Shown: positions 22,879-40,578, counted from the first letter of the stretch. The stretch: DNA of 64,000 nt from Hypomesus transpacificus (GCF_021917145.1 NC_061073.1:10507430-10571429), one strand, 5' to 3'. Program-made: numbers and translations. The notes: generated by a model not told the origin, from the letters alone.

Positions 22879-24060
22879 ATGGAGACAAAAGTTGTCTCTG
22901 TCGTTGTGAATGCAGTTCCCCCATATGGACATGTTATTGCGCATGAAAAATGGAAAGGCTCTGTTCTCGTGCAGAGTTTGAAGGGTAAGGAAAATAACGA
23001 TGCGCTCAGTAACAGTATCAGATGGTAAGAATTGAATTGGTATGAATTGAAAGAGATTGGTAGTTCTGAGTTTAGTTGTACTGTAGTTATCTACTTTCGT
23101 AGACAGTAGACCTCAGACATGAGAGAAAGCACTTAATTGCTTTCGTTGTAGCGCTCTATGTGATTCGGTTGCTATAATTCTGAACGTTTTCTGTGAACCG
23201 CTTCTTTTCACAGTCCTATACTATGTAGTTAGTTAGTTTTCAATGTAAACGACGAGGCTCGCAAACAGGACACAACCATAGTATTTCTCAATTGATCGTG
23301 GCTACAATTTTTTATTCAAGGAAGTGTGAAAACTACTTTTGAGAAAGAACTGAGCGTTGTGGACTTCCACCTGTCCAAAAACAATTGCATCCTGTACGTT
23401 TCTGAGACTGACGTTGTAGCCGGAAACAGTTACAAAAGAAAGTTGGTTCGCTTCAGAAATGTAAGTTTATTTCAAGTCTTTTTCACTTGGTAAGATTTCC
23501 ATATGCAACGACTTTTTCTTGTGAGTGTACCCCTTTCTGTTGAAGGCTAACAGTAGTCTGAAGGGGATAGTCTTGGTGGAGAAGACTATACTGAGCGAGC
23601 AGTACTTTGCTGCCATACAGAAGTTTGTGGTGATTGAGTTGGGCCTGATACTGTTACCTGTTACCAACCAGGTGGAGGCATCCCAACTCCTGACTCAGAT
23701 GGTAAGAAATATACATGATTAAAGCCACGTCATGTCTCAACCTTTTACCGGAAAAAAGTTAAGGGGCGGATAATCCATGTACTTAGAAAACTTGTCGTTT
23801 GTGGTGTCTGTTTTCTGCAGGCAGTTGGGGAAAGTAAGGAGAACCCATTCTGGCGGAGGAGTGTGTCTTACCTGTTGGACCCCCTGGTCATGTCTCTGGT
23901 GCAGCAGATACCTGGAGTAGGGAAGGTCAGAGCCATGTCCCTGCTTCAGCACTTTTCCAGTATCCAGCAGCTGTGCAACGCTGGCATCCATGAACTGGAT
24001 CCAATAGTGGGCCAGGCTGCAGCCCAGCACGTGCACAGCTTCTTCCACCAGCAGGCCTGA
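22879..24060 (+). CDS. faap24: Fanconi anaemia core-complex associated protein 24
   Basis: A 213-aa protein that with FANCM targets the Fanconi anaemia core complex to crosslinked or branched DNA in the nucleus. Exons: 22879-22984, 23321-23460, 23546-23701 and 23821-24060, all GT-AG, 642 nt in frame. The start METKVVSVVVNAVPPYGHVI precedes the conserved HEKWKGS. An inactive ERCC4/XPF nuclease-like domain spans about residues 15-130, with CILYVSETDVVAGN, LKGIVLVEKT, SEQYFAAIQKF and GLILLPV. A tandem helix-hairpin-helix domain follows (QQIPGVGKVRAMSLLQHF and VGQAAAQHVHSFF). The length equals human FAAP24 (215 aa) within two residues. Nothing is odd in the gene model. Upstream intergenic sequence is shared with the divergent DHFR-like gene about 3.3 kb away. 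Confidence 0.95.
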
Positions 24061-26057
24061 CATCACAGCGGATCACTAGTTACATATGTCAATAAACTCT
24101 TGTACAAGAACCTGTTTTTTGTATGTGATCAAGCTAGAAGTGCAAGTGGTGAATTTAATATACATTTTAACTTGTCTTTTGACTGTGTTTACATGATAAT
24201 CTTTGTGTTGTTCTGGACTGTGGGCATGGAGGGAAAGACATTTAAAAAAAAAAGCAGAGGCCTGACCACTAGATTGGGTAGAAGATGATGTTTACTCGTG
24301 CCTCTCACTGTGGACTTGCGTAGTCCGGAACAGTCTGGACTCAACCTGTGAGTTTCATTACAACTGACAGTGAAAACAGACCAGAAACCAGAAGGAGAAT
24401 CGATGTGCTGCTGTCACACTGAGTTCTATAAAACCCATTCCATTAGCAAGGGAATGGCTTCACTCTCAATGAATGAGCACTTTCCTGGCAGCCTGCTGAA
24501 AGCCCTGTTTCCTAACCACTCAGTCACCACCGCCTTTTATACCCGGCTGTGTCATGTGACCCGGCTGTGCCATGTGACCTGGCTGGAGGGAGTTCTGCCT
24601 GGCAGGAAGTTCACTGGGACATTCCAGTCCCTCTCCGACCAGCACAACAGGCGGTGCCATTGGCATGCTGCTGGCTTAACCAGGAATTGACTACTCTGAC
24701 TCCACAGGGGCAGTTGAAGCTAATGGAATCTTCCTCCTCCTCTCCCCCTCTACTTTGCTCATTGAGACAAATCGGGAGCTTCTGAATTGACCGGATGGGT
24801 ACCAGGGCGCTGCTTGGAGTGCCCTTGTGTTGATGTTTTGCACGTGTTGTTCTCGTGTCAGCAGCAAGACTGTTTTGTCGGTTTATCCCTACATTTTACC
24901 CCTTGCGAAGATGTGTACTTTTGCTTTTCACCTTGAGCCAGGCAACAGAGAGATCCTTGATAAATCCCCCCCCCCCCCTCTCTCTGTCTCTCCCCCCCCT
25001 CTCTCTCTCTGTCTCTCTCTCCCTCTCTCCACCTTCTCACCCAGAGCTGGTCCTCCGGTGATGTATTGGTTTTCTGCTCGGCTTCCTCCTTTAAGAGTTG
25101 CACACTGCTGGCAGTGTTTGGCTTTACTTCCTGCACACAAAACAGCTCCCGGTTTTACTGGCCTTCTAACAGGATCAGCTGAATCCAGGCCCTTTATTGT
25201 GCAGCTGAATCCAGGCCCTTTATTGTGCAGCTTGTGGCGTTCGAGAGAGAGAAAGCCCCTGATGGGGACCGCTCAACTTGACTTCTTAAATTCCACACTG
25301 AGGTTCTTTAGAGGGGAAGGGAAGCATGAAGGCTTTGGGATGCAGGCACGGAGCTCTCTTTGGTGTCCCTCTGAACAGTTCAAAAGTGGGTTCTCACCAG
25401 GAGACGAAAGAGGTGCATCAATATAACATGACTGAGGCTTATTTTAGATGCCTGAGGGGGAGGAAATGAAAGAAGCTTTGTGAATAAATGCGATATTTAA
25501 CGCGTCCATATACTTTATATTAGTTATATTTCGAAACTTTATTTTAATGCAACGAATTTGGGAACATTTTGAATTTGACCCATGCTGGCATGTCCATTAG
25601 AATTTAGAATGTATTCAATTGTCGATAACTTGGGTAGGCTTGTTTAAAAACGAGACTCTGTTAAGCATAGCGTGACTCCCTTTACGTAAAGTATGCTACT
25701 TTTCTGCTTGAAAGTTAGCCGATCCTTTAAAAGTAGGCTACTTTTCTGCTTGAAAGTTAGCCGATCCTTTATTGGTTTAAATTGAGAACTCCAGAGTTCA
25801 GAGCAAACGTGTCATCCTTAATATCCATCTAACCACATGGTTTCATTATGAGGGAAATGGAAATAACAGGCCTTTTAACAGGTTCCTGGTAGTGTCACGT
25901 CGAAAAGTCCGTCGATGCTCAAGTTGTTGATGGCACGAGAGTGGGGTAGTTAGCATTCTACCCTGGACAGCGACAAATTGTTGCGCATGCGCACCCTATT
26001 GAATGTGCATCAATACTGTATGCGAGTTCAAGAGAGGAACTCGAAAAAGCTTTTGAT
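24061..26057. other. FAAP24 3'UTR and intergenic region
   Basis: The FAAP24 polyadenylation signal is at 24091. The remainder holds CT-rich sequence with C runs (24966-25035), a 26-bp direct duplication containing GCTGAATCCAGGCCCTTTAT at about 25178-25231, and a duplicated segment with TTTCTGCTTGAAAGTTAGCC at about 25690-25770. No exon was recognised before SLC7A10. Confidence 0.5.
24091..24096 (+). terminator. FAAP24 polyadenylation signal
   Basis: AATAAA only 31 bp after the FAAP24 stop codon, followed by TTTTTTGTATGTG-type U/GU-rich sequence. Confidence 0.7.
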
Positions 26058-29000
26058 ATGGTCGTGGACATGGATGGGGAAAAGCGGAAAAGAAGTCCTT
26101 GCTCACGGGAAGAGCCGGTGACCGTAAAGAAGACCGTGAAAGATGGGAAAAAGAAGTGTGCCGATATCCCTGAGAGAGTGACACTAAAAAAAGAAATAGG
26201 ACTTCTAAGCGCGTGCACTATCATCATAGGTAAGATTAGAATACTTGTGTTGCATTTGAGAATAAATTATGGGGTTGATGTTTCAGTGCTGAAAGCGCAG
26301 TTGTATGTATGAAACTTAACTTGGGTAGCCTCTTGTTCTTCAGGAAAAGTATAGGCTAATACTGTTTTATCACAATGGGCCCCAAGTTCCTTTTTAAGGT
26401 TTATAGTCATTTATTATACTATTAAAGTTGATGTTCATGTTCAATGTCAACCTTTTAGAAAGATAGGCGTACCTGTTCCAGGCAGATAGAGGGAGGGGGG
26501 GGGGGGGCGGCTGGCATTTTGCAGAGAGAATGATGTAGGCTATCATGTCTACCTTAATGCTTACGTGGCCAAAATATATGAAGTCAAGGACCACATTGAT
26601 TGTCAAGCAGAACAGAATTATTTGCTGGAGCAGAAGAAAAGGCAGTGAGAGCTTTAAGAAATCGAAGCACACAGGTCTCACTGAGCAGTGTGGTGGTTGA
26701 AGGTTATAATGGATATGGAAGCATCACTGCTGTCACTAAAACTTTCACAGCGGAGGCCTCGTGGAAATGAATTCAGGCCAGCATACATTTTTTTTTGACA
26801 TCCTATCGTATCGGTTAGAATACATATTGAATAAAACCGGGTGAATTATGTGGTGATCCCAGTTACTGACTTCTGTATACTCTGCGGCCCCAGGCCTCTG
26901 AGTGAGAAATGAACACATACTGTGACGAGACAAACAGGACGAGACAAACAGGACAAGACTAACAGGACGATACTCCGACAAGAACGTATATTTTACTCGC
27001 ACGTCCTCCTTTGTTGTCTAGGCTACTAACCGCGTAGCCTAAAACAAGAGATGAACTACTGAATTAAATCCTCCCGGTGCTGCGCCTCAGTTTGACAGTC
27101 CAGAGTAAATCATTTATGTCCAGTTATGTAATCAAGGTCTGTGCCACTTGGCTGCCTCTTGCTAAGCCGCTCTTAGCGATGGACCTTGAATACACTGGGA
27201 TACACGGCTCGCGCACGGACACGCTCATTAGAACCCTGATCAGGGTTGAGAAGTGTGATTGAAGGGTATTCGGTTTGAGGCTCTTCCTCAATAAGAAAAT
27301 ATGTATTTTTTAGATACTCTGGATTTAATTTAACACAGTTTTCCTGTTCTACTGGTATCCTGGGTGAAAGAATGGAGTATGTTTTCACATTAGAAAAGGT
27401 GTAACTATGCAACATAAAACACGATACCATGATACCCACTATCCTGACATCCGTCACAAATGTTTCATGATAAATCGTATTTACCTGTAACAGTTACAGT
27501 TAGTAGTTAGTTACACATTAAAAGTAGACTAGCAGGACTTGTCTTTCTTTCAGTAATTAGTGGCAAACAACTTAAATTTGAGCCGTAGTGAAATCCCTTT
27601 TTCCCCAGGGAACATTATCGGGTCTGGAATCTTCATCTCTCCCAAGGGAGTCCTAGAGCACTCGGGTTCCGTGGGCCTGGCTCTGATCGTGTGGGTGCTA
27701 GGAGGGGGAATAGCAGCGCTGGGCTCCCTCTGCTACGCAGAGCTGGGAGTCACCATCCCCAAGTCGGGAGGGGACTACTCCTACGTCACTGAGATTTTCG
27801 GGGGCCTGGTTGGGTGAGTGGCGCATCTCCTCTCAACATACTGTACCTACTGGGAGGTCAGCTAAACAGACGGGCACACACGTCATACTGCATTGATTAG
27901 TGTGATGCACACGCAAAAAAAAGCTTTTGTAAGCCTGGCTCGCAGATTTTTATAATGTATTTATAAATGTTGTGAATCAGGATTTTCTTTCTAATCTTCA
28001 CTAGTTTCCTCCTGCTGTGGAGTGCTGTCCTCATCATGTACCCCACTACCCTGGCTGTCATCGCCCTGACCTTCTCCAACTACATTCTGCAGCCTGTGTT
28101 CCCCAACTGTGCCCCCCCATACATGGCAACACGCATGCTGTCGACCACCTGTCTGTGTGAGTGGGATCACAATCGCACGGCTCTGGAGCCTGGGCCTAGC
28201 CTTAACCCTACCCAGGCCTACCCAGGGGCCTAGCACCAACCCTACCCAGGCCTAGCCCCAACCCTACCCAGGCCTACCCATGGCCACGCCCCGGCTCTAG
28301 ACGGATTTGGTGAACAGAACATCTGAACAGATGTAGACAATGTTGTGTTTCTGTTTGCCAGCAAATATAAGGTTTACATTGAGGGTTAGGTCTGCAAGAC
28401 AGTTTGAGTGCTTGAGAAGTTTCGCCCGGTATCACTTGAAACATTTCTCTTACGTAACGGTTGCCTACTAGCTTTGTAGAACTAAAAGTTTAAGACAGCT
28501 GTTGTAAAAAATACATGCTGTGTCAGATGAAAAATAGAGAAGGGTAACAGGAACAGACAGGAAGTGGTTGAGGCACAATAGCACAGATCTATAATGAATG
28601 TCATCTCTTGGAGATGATCGCAAAAGAGAAATTATATCATCGTTAAGGCCACCAAAAGAATCACTCACAACATCCTAAACAAGTGGCAGAATATACACTT
28701 TCAGCAGCATGATGAAGCCACAGTTGATTTAATTCTTGTTTTGGGTGGGTTCTGCTTAGACAGGGCTGTTATGAGATCCTTAAGTGTCCTTGCTGAATCA
28801 CATGACACCATGCCCTTAAAGTACCTGCACCAAACACTGCTGAGGGAGGACATTACACAAAAACCTCATTAGGTTCTCAGCGAGCATGCGGTCGTGAACA
28901 AGTCAACGAAGGGGTGGCCCCTTGAGTGCAAACCCCTGGCTTTGGAGAACGTGATCCCTGGCTTTCAGGGACTGTTATTTGCACTTGTTTTCAGGGCTAG

Positions 29001-32000
29001 ATGCCAACCATCTGGGTGAAAAACGTGAGCTCTCTCTCCCGGCCTCTTCAGGGACCTGCCTGCCTGTCCTCCTCCTCCGTTTTTGTTCTCTTCCATCGGA
29101 AGCGGTTTGTTTTGGAGGGACTGACAGCACTCCTTTGTGTGTGAGAACCAGGCCACCATGAGAGTGAAGAGGGAGCCTGTGACAGTGATGGACGAGGTGA
29201 AACGATTGAGCCAAACCCCCTTTTGCTCCACCATTTCCCACATTCTTGTCTGACATGCCAACTTACGCCCCGGGCCCAGGCAGGACCAGGAGCCTGGAGC
29301 CCGCTGCCCAGCCATGTGTCCGGGCTGACTGACTGAGAACAGGCTCAATTCACCATGATTGGCATGAAGGATTCGTAATGCCACTCGCGTTTCTTAAAAC
29401 ATAGAAGCGCCCAGCTTAAATTCACGTTGAGACCTCTGAACTATAAAGCTCGTTCAGTTTTTCATACACCTGAAACACGTCCCATCCTCTCCTTCTGAGC
29501 TCTCCTCTCGTGGATGTTTGACTGGGTGTGCTCTCTGTGGATGTCTGACTGGGTGTGCTCTCTGTGGATGTTTGACTGGGTGTGCTCTCTTTGGATGTTT
29601 GACTGGGTGTGCTCTCTTTGGATGTCTGACTGGGTGTGCTCTCTGTGGATGTCTGACTGGGTGTGCTCTCTGTGGATGTTTGACTGGGTGTGCTCTCTGT
29701 GGATGTCTGACTGGGTGTGCTCTCTGTGGATGTCTGACTGGGTGTGCTCTCTTTGGATGTTTGACTGGGTGTGCTCTCTGTGGATGTCTGACTGGGTGTG
29801 CTCTTTGTGGATGTCTGACTGGGTGTGCTTCCATCTCCTCTGCAGTGTTCCTGACGTGGGTGAACTGCTCCAGTGTGCGCCTGGCCACCAGGATTCAGGA
29901 TGTCTTCACTGTGGGGAAGCTTATGGCCCTGGGACTCATCATAGTGGTGGGCCTGGTCCAGATCTTCAAGGGTAAGATTCCCACCCGGCCTACCCGTGCT
30001 CTGGACAGTTCTTACACTAGTAGAGAACAACACTGATGTTCTTTGAAACAGAAAGTTGCCATAGCACAGAACTGAATGTATCTTTGCTTCGGTTTTACAT
30101 TGTACTTAATTTATCTTACATTTATTGTTATTCTATGAGGCACTGGTGTTAGCATTTGGCAATTACTCCTTTATAAACTTTAAATGTAATACTCAATTGT
30201 TTTTATTCTTATGTTCTTATGTAACTTTTGAGCAGTCTCTGGCACAAGAACTTCCTTTGGGATTAATACAGTTCTATCTTATCTTGTCTTACTGGTAAAA
30301 AATACTACAATAATAAAACCAAATAATAATAAATGTACACCCAAAAATATTGATAGTGAACTATGCGTGTGTCACCCTTCTAGTGAACTTGTACCCCTGT
30401 AGGTAATTTTGAGGGACTGACACCTCAGGTTGCGTTTGAGTTTGAAAAGATGCCCTCGGTTGGGCAGATCGCCCTGGCCTTCCTACAGGCCTCGTTTGCC
30501 TTCAGTGGATGGAACTTCCTGAACTATGTGACAGAGGAAGTGGTTGAACCACGACGGTGAGCTTTTGGTTTATCTGGATGTGTTCATTTTATCCCGTATT
30601 ACATTGTCCAATTTGACTGTGAATGCATGGCAAATGTATGGTGTGGTTACTGCAAAATACGCTGTTTATATGATTGAAGGGATCAGTTGACTTTTGTCAG
30701 CATGACCTTTTCTGTGTTCGTCATTTGTAACGGGGGTTGTTGTGGACCTTATCAGGAATCTACCTCGTGCCATATACATCTCCATCCCATTGGTTACCTG
30801 TGTTTACACCCTCACCAACATCGCCTACTTCTCCTCCATGTCACCTGAGGAGCTGCTTTCCTCCAACGCTGTGGCCGTGGTGAGTAACCACAGCTTCACC
30901 ACGTGGCCGAGCACAGCGTTCTGGAATGGTCCCCTTTCAATGGCCTTCGTGATACAGCATAGTCGTACATCTGAGGAGTCCCCTTGTTGTTAGTAATCAT
31001 TCACTGTAGCAATTCATCTGTTCAGACACAGTGTCGTCACGCATTCAACCAACGCTTCATTCATGTGCCACCAACGTGTTGTGGTTTAATGATTGTGTTC
31101 CACGTTTGCCGCGGTCAGATAGTTGTTAAAGCAACTTTGGGTTTGCAGACGTTTGGGGAGAAGCTCCTGGGAATGTTCTCTGTCATCATGCCCATCTCTG
31201 TAGCTCTTTCTACCTTTGGTGGCATCAATGGATACCTCTTCACATCATCAAGGTAATCTGCCCTCATAAGATCAAAGGCAATACTACACGTAGGGCTACT
31301 TTTGTATCTCCATTCAACCTCCCTTGACTGGTTTGATCAACATTGAGATATTGAATATTTTTTGTGAGACATTTAACAAGAGGAGTCATGTGTTTTTATT
31401 TGGGCATTCCAGATTGTGTTTCTCTGGGGCGAGAGAGGGGCACCTACCCAGCTTGCTGGCCATGATCCACTTCAAACACTGCACCCCCATTCCTGCACTC
31501 CTCGTCTGTGTAAGCACAATCATCTCGTCATTTTAATAACACTCTTTGCGAAATATAGCTATTTTGTTATGACTGACTACAGTGAATTAGTTAACTTCAG
31601 TAACTGGTGCTTTTCAGTGTGCCACATGGTACAGACATATCCCAGAAGCCTTTGCAGCAGATTTAAAACGTTTCTTCTCTTATTTTTTTGTTAGTGCACG
31701 GCCACCATTGTGATCCTGTGCATTGGCGAGACTCACAACCTGATCAACTATGTATCTTTTATCAACTACCTCTCCTATGGAGTCACCATCGCTGGCCTGC
31801 TCTACTACAGATGGAAGAAGCCTAAACTATACAGACCCATCAAGGTAAGCCACGCAGAATTGCTTCCGGGACTTGATCATCCATCATTTACACCTGATTT
31901 ACAGGATAAAGATACGTTTGTATGGCCTGCAGATCTGGAGTAGAACTGGAAACAATCTGTGGTCGTCTTTGAGAAGGGAATGTTGTCTCCATCTTACACA

Positions 32001-32576
32001 TAGCGTGATAGCGTCAGCTGGAATACTCAATGGAACGTAGACTGTCCCCATGTCTGATCCTCCAACATGTCTGACCTTCCAGGTGAACCTGCTGGTCCCT
32101 GTCTGTTACCTCCTCTTCTGGGCCTTGCTGTTGGGCTTCAGCCTGTACTCTGAGCCACTGGTCTGTGGGGTGGGTCTGGTCATCATGCTCACCGGGGTGC
32201 CCGTCTACTTCCTCGGGGTCCACTGGAAAGAGAAGCCAAAGTGTATCTATGATTTGATTGGTGAGTATTCTAGCATCGTCCTTAAAAAGACTGCACAAAC
32301 TTGTTGGTTTACATTGCTATAGAATAACTCTAAACAACATCCAATGGGGCGTTAAATCTACTTTGTTCTTGCTCAAGTACTGTCATTCAGGTACACTTAC
32401 GGTTGTGCGATTCAAAACCAACACAGGCTCTTTATATCCCTGCAGAGTCAGCGACTCATCTGGGGCAGAGACTGTGTTTCGTGGTTTTCCCCCAGATTGA
32501 TCCTATCGATATCAGCCCATCCCCAGAATGGACTGACAAATCTTCAGTCAAGAGCAGTATGTCTGGGAATTCTTAA
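26058..32576 (+). CDS. slc7a10: Asc-1 neutral amino acid transporter (SLC7A10)
   Basis: The 530-aa light chain of the heteromeric sodium-independent exchanger for small neutral L- and D-amino acids (Gly, Ala, Ser, D-Ser), partnered with SLC3A2/4F2hc at the plasma membrane. Exons: 26058-26229, 27609-27813, 28005-28156, 29846-29971, 30403-30556, 30756-30879, 31149-31252, 31413-31509, 31695-31844, 32083-32260 and 32446-32576; all join in frame (1593 nt). Strong Asc-1 blocks: [100 protein letters not shown] and [10 protein letters not shown]. Twelve membrane helices are expected. Cys161 in FPNCAPP is in the loop whose Cys forms the disulfide with 4F2hc. Human Asc-1 is 523 aa. A second in-frame ATG at 26070 is an alternative start. 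Intron 3 carries a 27-bp minisatellite abutting exon 4; intron 4 carries a LINE tail. Confidence 0.96.
28180..28290. repeat. Short imperfect repeat in SLC7A10 intron 3
   Basis: Three to four imperfect copies of CCAACCCTACCCAGGCCTA-type sequence begin 25-50 bases after the exon 3 donor. Confidence 0.7.
29511..29831. repeat. 27-bp minisatellite before SLC7A10 exon 4
   Basis: About 12 copies of a 27-bp unit containing GACTGGGTGTGCTCTCTGTG followed by GATGT(C/T)T. The array stops 14 bases before the exon 4 start at 29846. Because 27 is divisible by 3, it generates spurious frames on both strands (WVCSLWMSD-type and TPSQTSTES-type). Confidence 0.95.
30080..30297 (+). mobile_element. LINE 3' end in SLC7A10 intron 4
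   Basis: T-rich sequence ending CTTTGGGATTAATACAGTTC and TATCTTATCTTGTCTTA, the recurrent 3' end of fish LINEs with a TATCT-type tail. It is 5'-truncated and has no ORF. Confidence 0.5.
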
Positions 32577-34257
32577 GCTCTTTTACCGTTTTTTTGTTTT
32601 TGCTTATTTCCCGTCACTGTATGATGACAGACTTGTTCCGGTTACTGGAACTTCTTGTCTGATCTTTAATCATCTGAAACTCATATCCATTTTCTTACAA
32701 CTGAGTGGAATTGCCTGAGTTTTTATGCATGGGCCACTTGCACTTTTTTCCTTCTCTTTTATACTAAGTCATCAAGTACAACAAGCTAATGCCAACAGTA
32801 TCACCTTCTGAAATGGACATCATCCCAACGAACTATCTAAGGCCCTTCGCTGTAAACTTTTCAATGTTGGAATGGAAGTGTCTCGGTTTGAATTGACCTG
32901 ATGTTGACTGTTTTATCGTGCCTTAAAGGAGAACATTCTAGACGACTAGATTGCCTGTATTAGCTGGATGCTTTTAGGAAGAACCTGCTTTGTTTGTTTC
33001 CTGTGAGAATTTGAAAAGCAACATGGTCTTCCATTTTCTGCTTCTTGCCGATGTTTGTTTGCAACAGGACATCCTCTAATATTCTAAATAATGATGATTA
33101 GAGCCAGGAAGGGTTGAAGACTAAATTAAGCCTTTGACGTGAGCTACTCATCAGAGTTCATTCATCATCTTATTAACCAGCAGCCTGATAACACAAAGCT
33201 GTGTTTTCATCTTGTCATACTGTTAAGTTATTCTGTAAAGAGAAGCACAATCACATCTCCAATTTCTAACATTGATACAAGGAAGATAATATACTTAGAA
33301 ATTATTGCTTCACCCTAAAGATGCTTGTTTCCCAAACTAAGATTCAAATATCAAGTTTGATTACTCACACTCTTTGTATTTTCTACCACAATTAAACAGA
33401 GCACATAACACCAATAATCACATGAATACTATAAACGTTGTTTTAGCCATCGTAGAGGTTCCAAAAATCATGGTCAAGCTGTTTTCTAGATAGTTTTAAG
33501 GTATTTCAAATAATGAATGAAGAGTAATCATTCACATGATTTAATATTAGTCATGCCCAGCCCACAGGGAAAAAAATCTTGTTTTTTCATCTTCACATGA
33601 CCACGCCCATGACTGTTAAACCTACATAAATATTTGTTAAAATACATTGATTATGTTTCTATTACTAATAAGCATAATGATAACGTGTGTGTTTCTAGAA
33701 GTACACAAGATGTGTAACACAACTGAAAAGATCATTCAAGGGACTTGTAGGTGTGTAGCTTCTCAATCCATGACAAGTTCTCAGTCCAACAGCTGCCATA
33801 CCATTAAGCCTGTCAGGAAAAACACAGTGCTAAAGCATTAATCACACTGAACATCTAGTACTTTCTTTTTCTTTGTCTTGAAATAAAGAGCTTTTACTCT
33901 TTACGTTATTTGTAAAGCATCTGGTGTTTACAAAGGGACTTGGGATGTTGACTGAAATGTCTTTAGAGCACGTTTTGTAAATGAGAAAGTAACTAATAAT
34001 AGTACAATAAATTAAGTTTATACCCAGATAACGGTGTCTTTTCATCAACTTTTAACAACAGTCTTCAGGTAACTTTGGTTAGCAGGTTCTCATACGCCTG
34101 GGACACACTGGCTGCGAAGCGCCCGGAAACTCAGCCTTTCTCCTTTCTGCGCCCGTGTTCAAACTGCACCAGCCACACAGGCTACGATCAACTCGCACTG
34201 CAGCGATCGTTTCGGCAGCTGGTCGAATTTTTTCGGAGAAATTCTTAGACTAAACTT
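32577..34257. other. SLC7A10 3'UTR and intergenic
   Basis: AT-rich sequence without recognisable exons. The transcript may end at the AATAAA at 33882. A GC-richer stretch at 34090-34240, directly before the LINE, may be part of another interspersed element that continues after the LINE; this is unproven. Confidence 0.45.
33882..33887 (+). terminator. Candidate SLC7A10 polyadenylation signal
   Basis: AATAAA 1.3 kb after the stop codon, in AT-rich 3' sequence. Confidence 0.35.
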
Positions 34258-35823
34258 TTGCTTTTTATAGTCATTGGTCCCAGAGACTCTCGTCTGGCCA
34301 ATGACCTGATTGAGTCCTACTGTTGTATTGAAAGACAATTGGACTGCCCTGAACTATCCCTTCCCTCCCCCCCACTCCCCACCAACTCAGTGACGACACT
34401 CTCCATTCAGGAGAGTGAAGTTAACAGACCTTTCAAGAGGCAGAACCCACGAAAAGCAGCTGGGCCGTACGCTGTCTCCCCTGCCACCGTCAAGAACTGT
34501 GCAGACCAGCTGTCTCCAGTGTTCACCTACATCTTTAACACCTCCCTGGAGACAAGCCAAGTCCTCCACCATCATCCCTGTGCCCAAAAAGCCAAGGCCA
34601 ACAGGAATTAATGACTACAGACCCGTCGCTCTGACCTCTGTGGTAATTTGCATCACAGACTTTCTGTCTGACAGGAAGCAGTGCGTTAAGCTGGGAACAC
34701 AAGTCTCTGACTCCCGGTCTATCAGCACCGGATCACCTCAGGGCTGCGTCCTTTCTCCTCTGCTCTTCTCCCTGTACACCAACAGCTGCACCTCCAGTCA
34801 TCCGTCCGTCAAACTCCTGAAGTTTGTGGACGACACCACCCTCATTGGGCTCATCTCTGGTGGAGACGAGTCTCATTATAGGTGGGAAGTGGCCAACCTG
34901 GTGACCTGGTGCAGCCAGAACAACCTAGAGCTCAATGCTCTTAAGACAGTGGAGATGGTTGTGGACTTCAGGAAGAACCCAGCCCCACTCACCCCTATCA
35001 TCCTGTGTGACTCCCCAGTCAACACTGTGGAGTCCTTCCGCTTCCTGGGCACCATCCTCTCCCAGGACCTCAAGTGGGAACTGAACATCGGCTCCCTCAT
35101 CAAGAAAGCACAACAGAGGATGTACTTCCTTTGGCAGCTGAAGAAATTCAACCTGCCAAAGACAATGATGGTGCACTTCTACTCAGCCATCATTGAGTCT
35201 ATCCTCACCTCCTCCATCACCATCTGGTACGCTGCTGCCACTGCCAAGGACAAGAGCAGGCTGCAGCGTATCATCCGCACTGCTGAGAAGGTGATTGGCT
35301 GCAATCTGCCTACCCTCGAGGACCTGCACACCTCGAGGACCCTGAGGCGAGCGAGAAAGATTGTGGCTGACTCCTCCCACCCTGGACACCCCCTGTTTCA
35401 GTCACTCCCCTCCGGCAGAAGGCTGCGGTCCATCAGGACCAATACCTCATGCCACAAAAACAGTTTCTTCCCTTCCACTGTTGGCTTCTTTAACAAGGCT
35501 AACGGTTCACACTGACTTTTTATGACAAAATGTCCTTTTAAACACATTGCTTTTGCACTGCATCACACAATTTAATCTTGTACAATTTGTATTTTTTTTT
35601 ATATTTTTTTTTTTATATTGTAAAAACTTTGCATTTATATTGTATTGTACATTTAACTTTAATTCTAATTCCACTTAGTTATTGCTAGTTATGTAACCTT
35701 AAAAATAGTTTGTCCTCATATTTAATTTAAGATTCCTATATGTTTAACGTAAGCACCTTCCTACCAACGCAAATTCCTTGTCTCTGCAAACTTTCATGGC
35801 GAACAAAACCCATTCTGATTCTG
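34258..35823 (+). mobile_element. Defective L2/CR1-like LINE
   Basis: Non-LTR retrotransposon remnant with the 3' part of its reverse transcriptase ORF (34415-35515) and a 3' end reading CCCATTCTGATTCTGA, typical of fish L2/CR1-type elements. Visible motifs: RKAAGPYAVSPATVKNCADQ upstream, IIPVPKKPRPTGINDYRPVA, STGSPQGCVLSPLLFSLYTN (RT block), the catalytic FVDD box at 34823-34834, LGTILSQDLKW and a C-terminal RRARKIVADSSHPGHPLF. The reading frame shifts near 34555. Sequence between the DYRPVA block and the CITDFLSDRK block is missing; related elements have some tens of RT residues there. The 5' half, including the endonuclease, is absent. It is dead by these breaks. It lies between SLC7A10 and DUS2. 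Confidence 0.8.
34415..35515 (+). pseudogene. LINE reverse transcriptase, 3' part, broken
   Basis: A 366-codon open stretch covering the RT core and C-terminal region of the LINE above. It has no proper start, the upstream half of the RT is in another frame, and an internal deletion removes part of the fingers/palm. The FVDD box replaces the commoner YADD/FADD. It is not expected to be functional. Confidence 0.75.
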
Positions 35824-36170
35824 AGGCTTTACTGCACAAACTTCACCGCAAAACTGATCGGCGCGAGAGACATCAGATGACGTAGTGTCTTAAACAGGAA
35901 GTGCAGTAAACGCGTGTCTGTTTCTCAAACAGCAAATGGAGACATATTTGTTTACCGATACCGGTAAGATTTATTTTATAAATATATACACTCACTAAGT
36001 AATTTCAAAATACACCCATGGCTTGTACCTAGTTGTATCGAATCAAGCTAGCTTTGTATTTGGTGCACAAATGGGCTCAAGTTACAACTTCTGATATGTT
36101 ACTTAATTGTTTCTCAATTTGTGTGTTTCATGTTTTCTCTCCGTCACTTCAGTCACACAACGATAACATA
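35824..36170. other. DUS2 promoter and noncoding first exon
   Basis: A probable 5' noncoding exon ends at 35963 (ACCG|GTAAGA), and the coding exon's acceptor is TCACTTCAG before 36152. If spliced so, an ATG at 35936 opens a 13-codon upstream frame ending at TAA six bases before the main ATG. Confidence 0.5.

Positions 36171-40578
<4,408 letters not shown>

Noticed and set aside
29422-30036. Frames of 144-203 residues ([18 protein letters not shown] types)
   Set aside because: Produced by the 27-bp minisatellite in SLC7A10 intron 3; one partly covers true exon 4 in its plus-strand frame.
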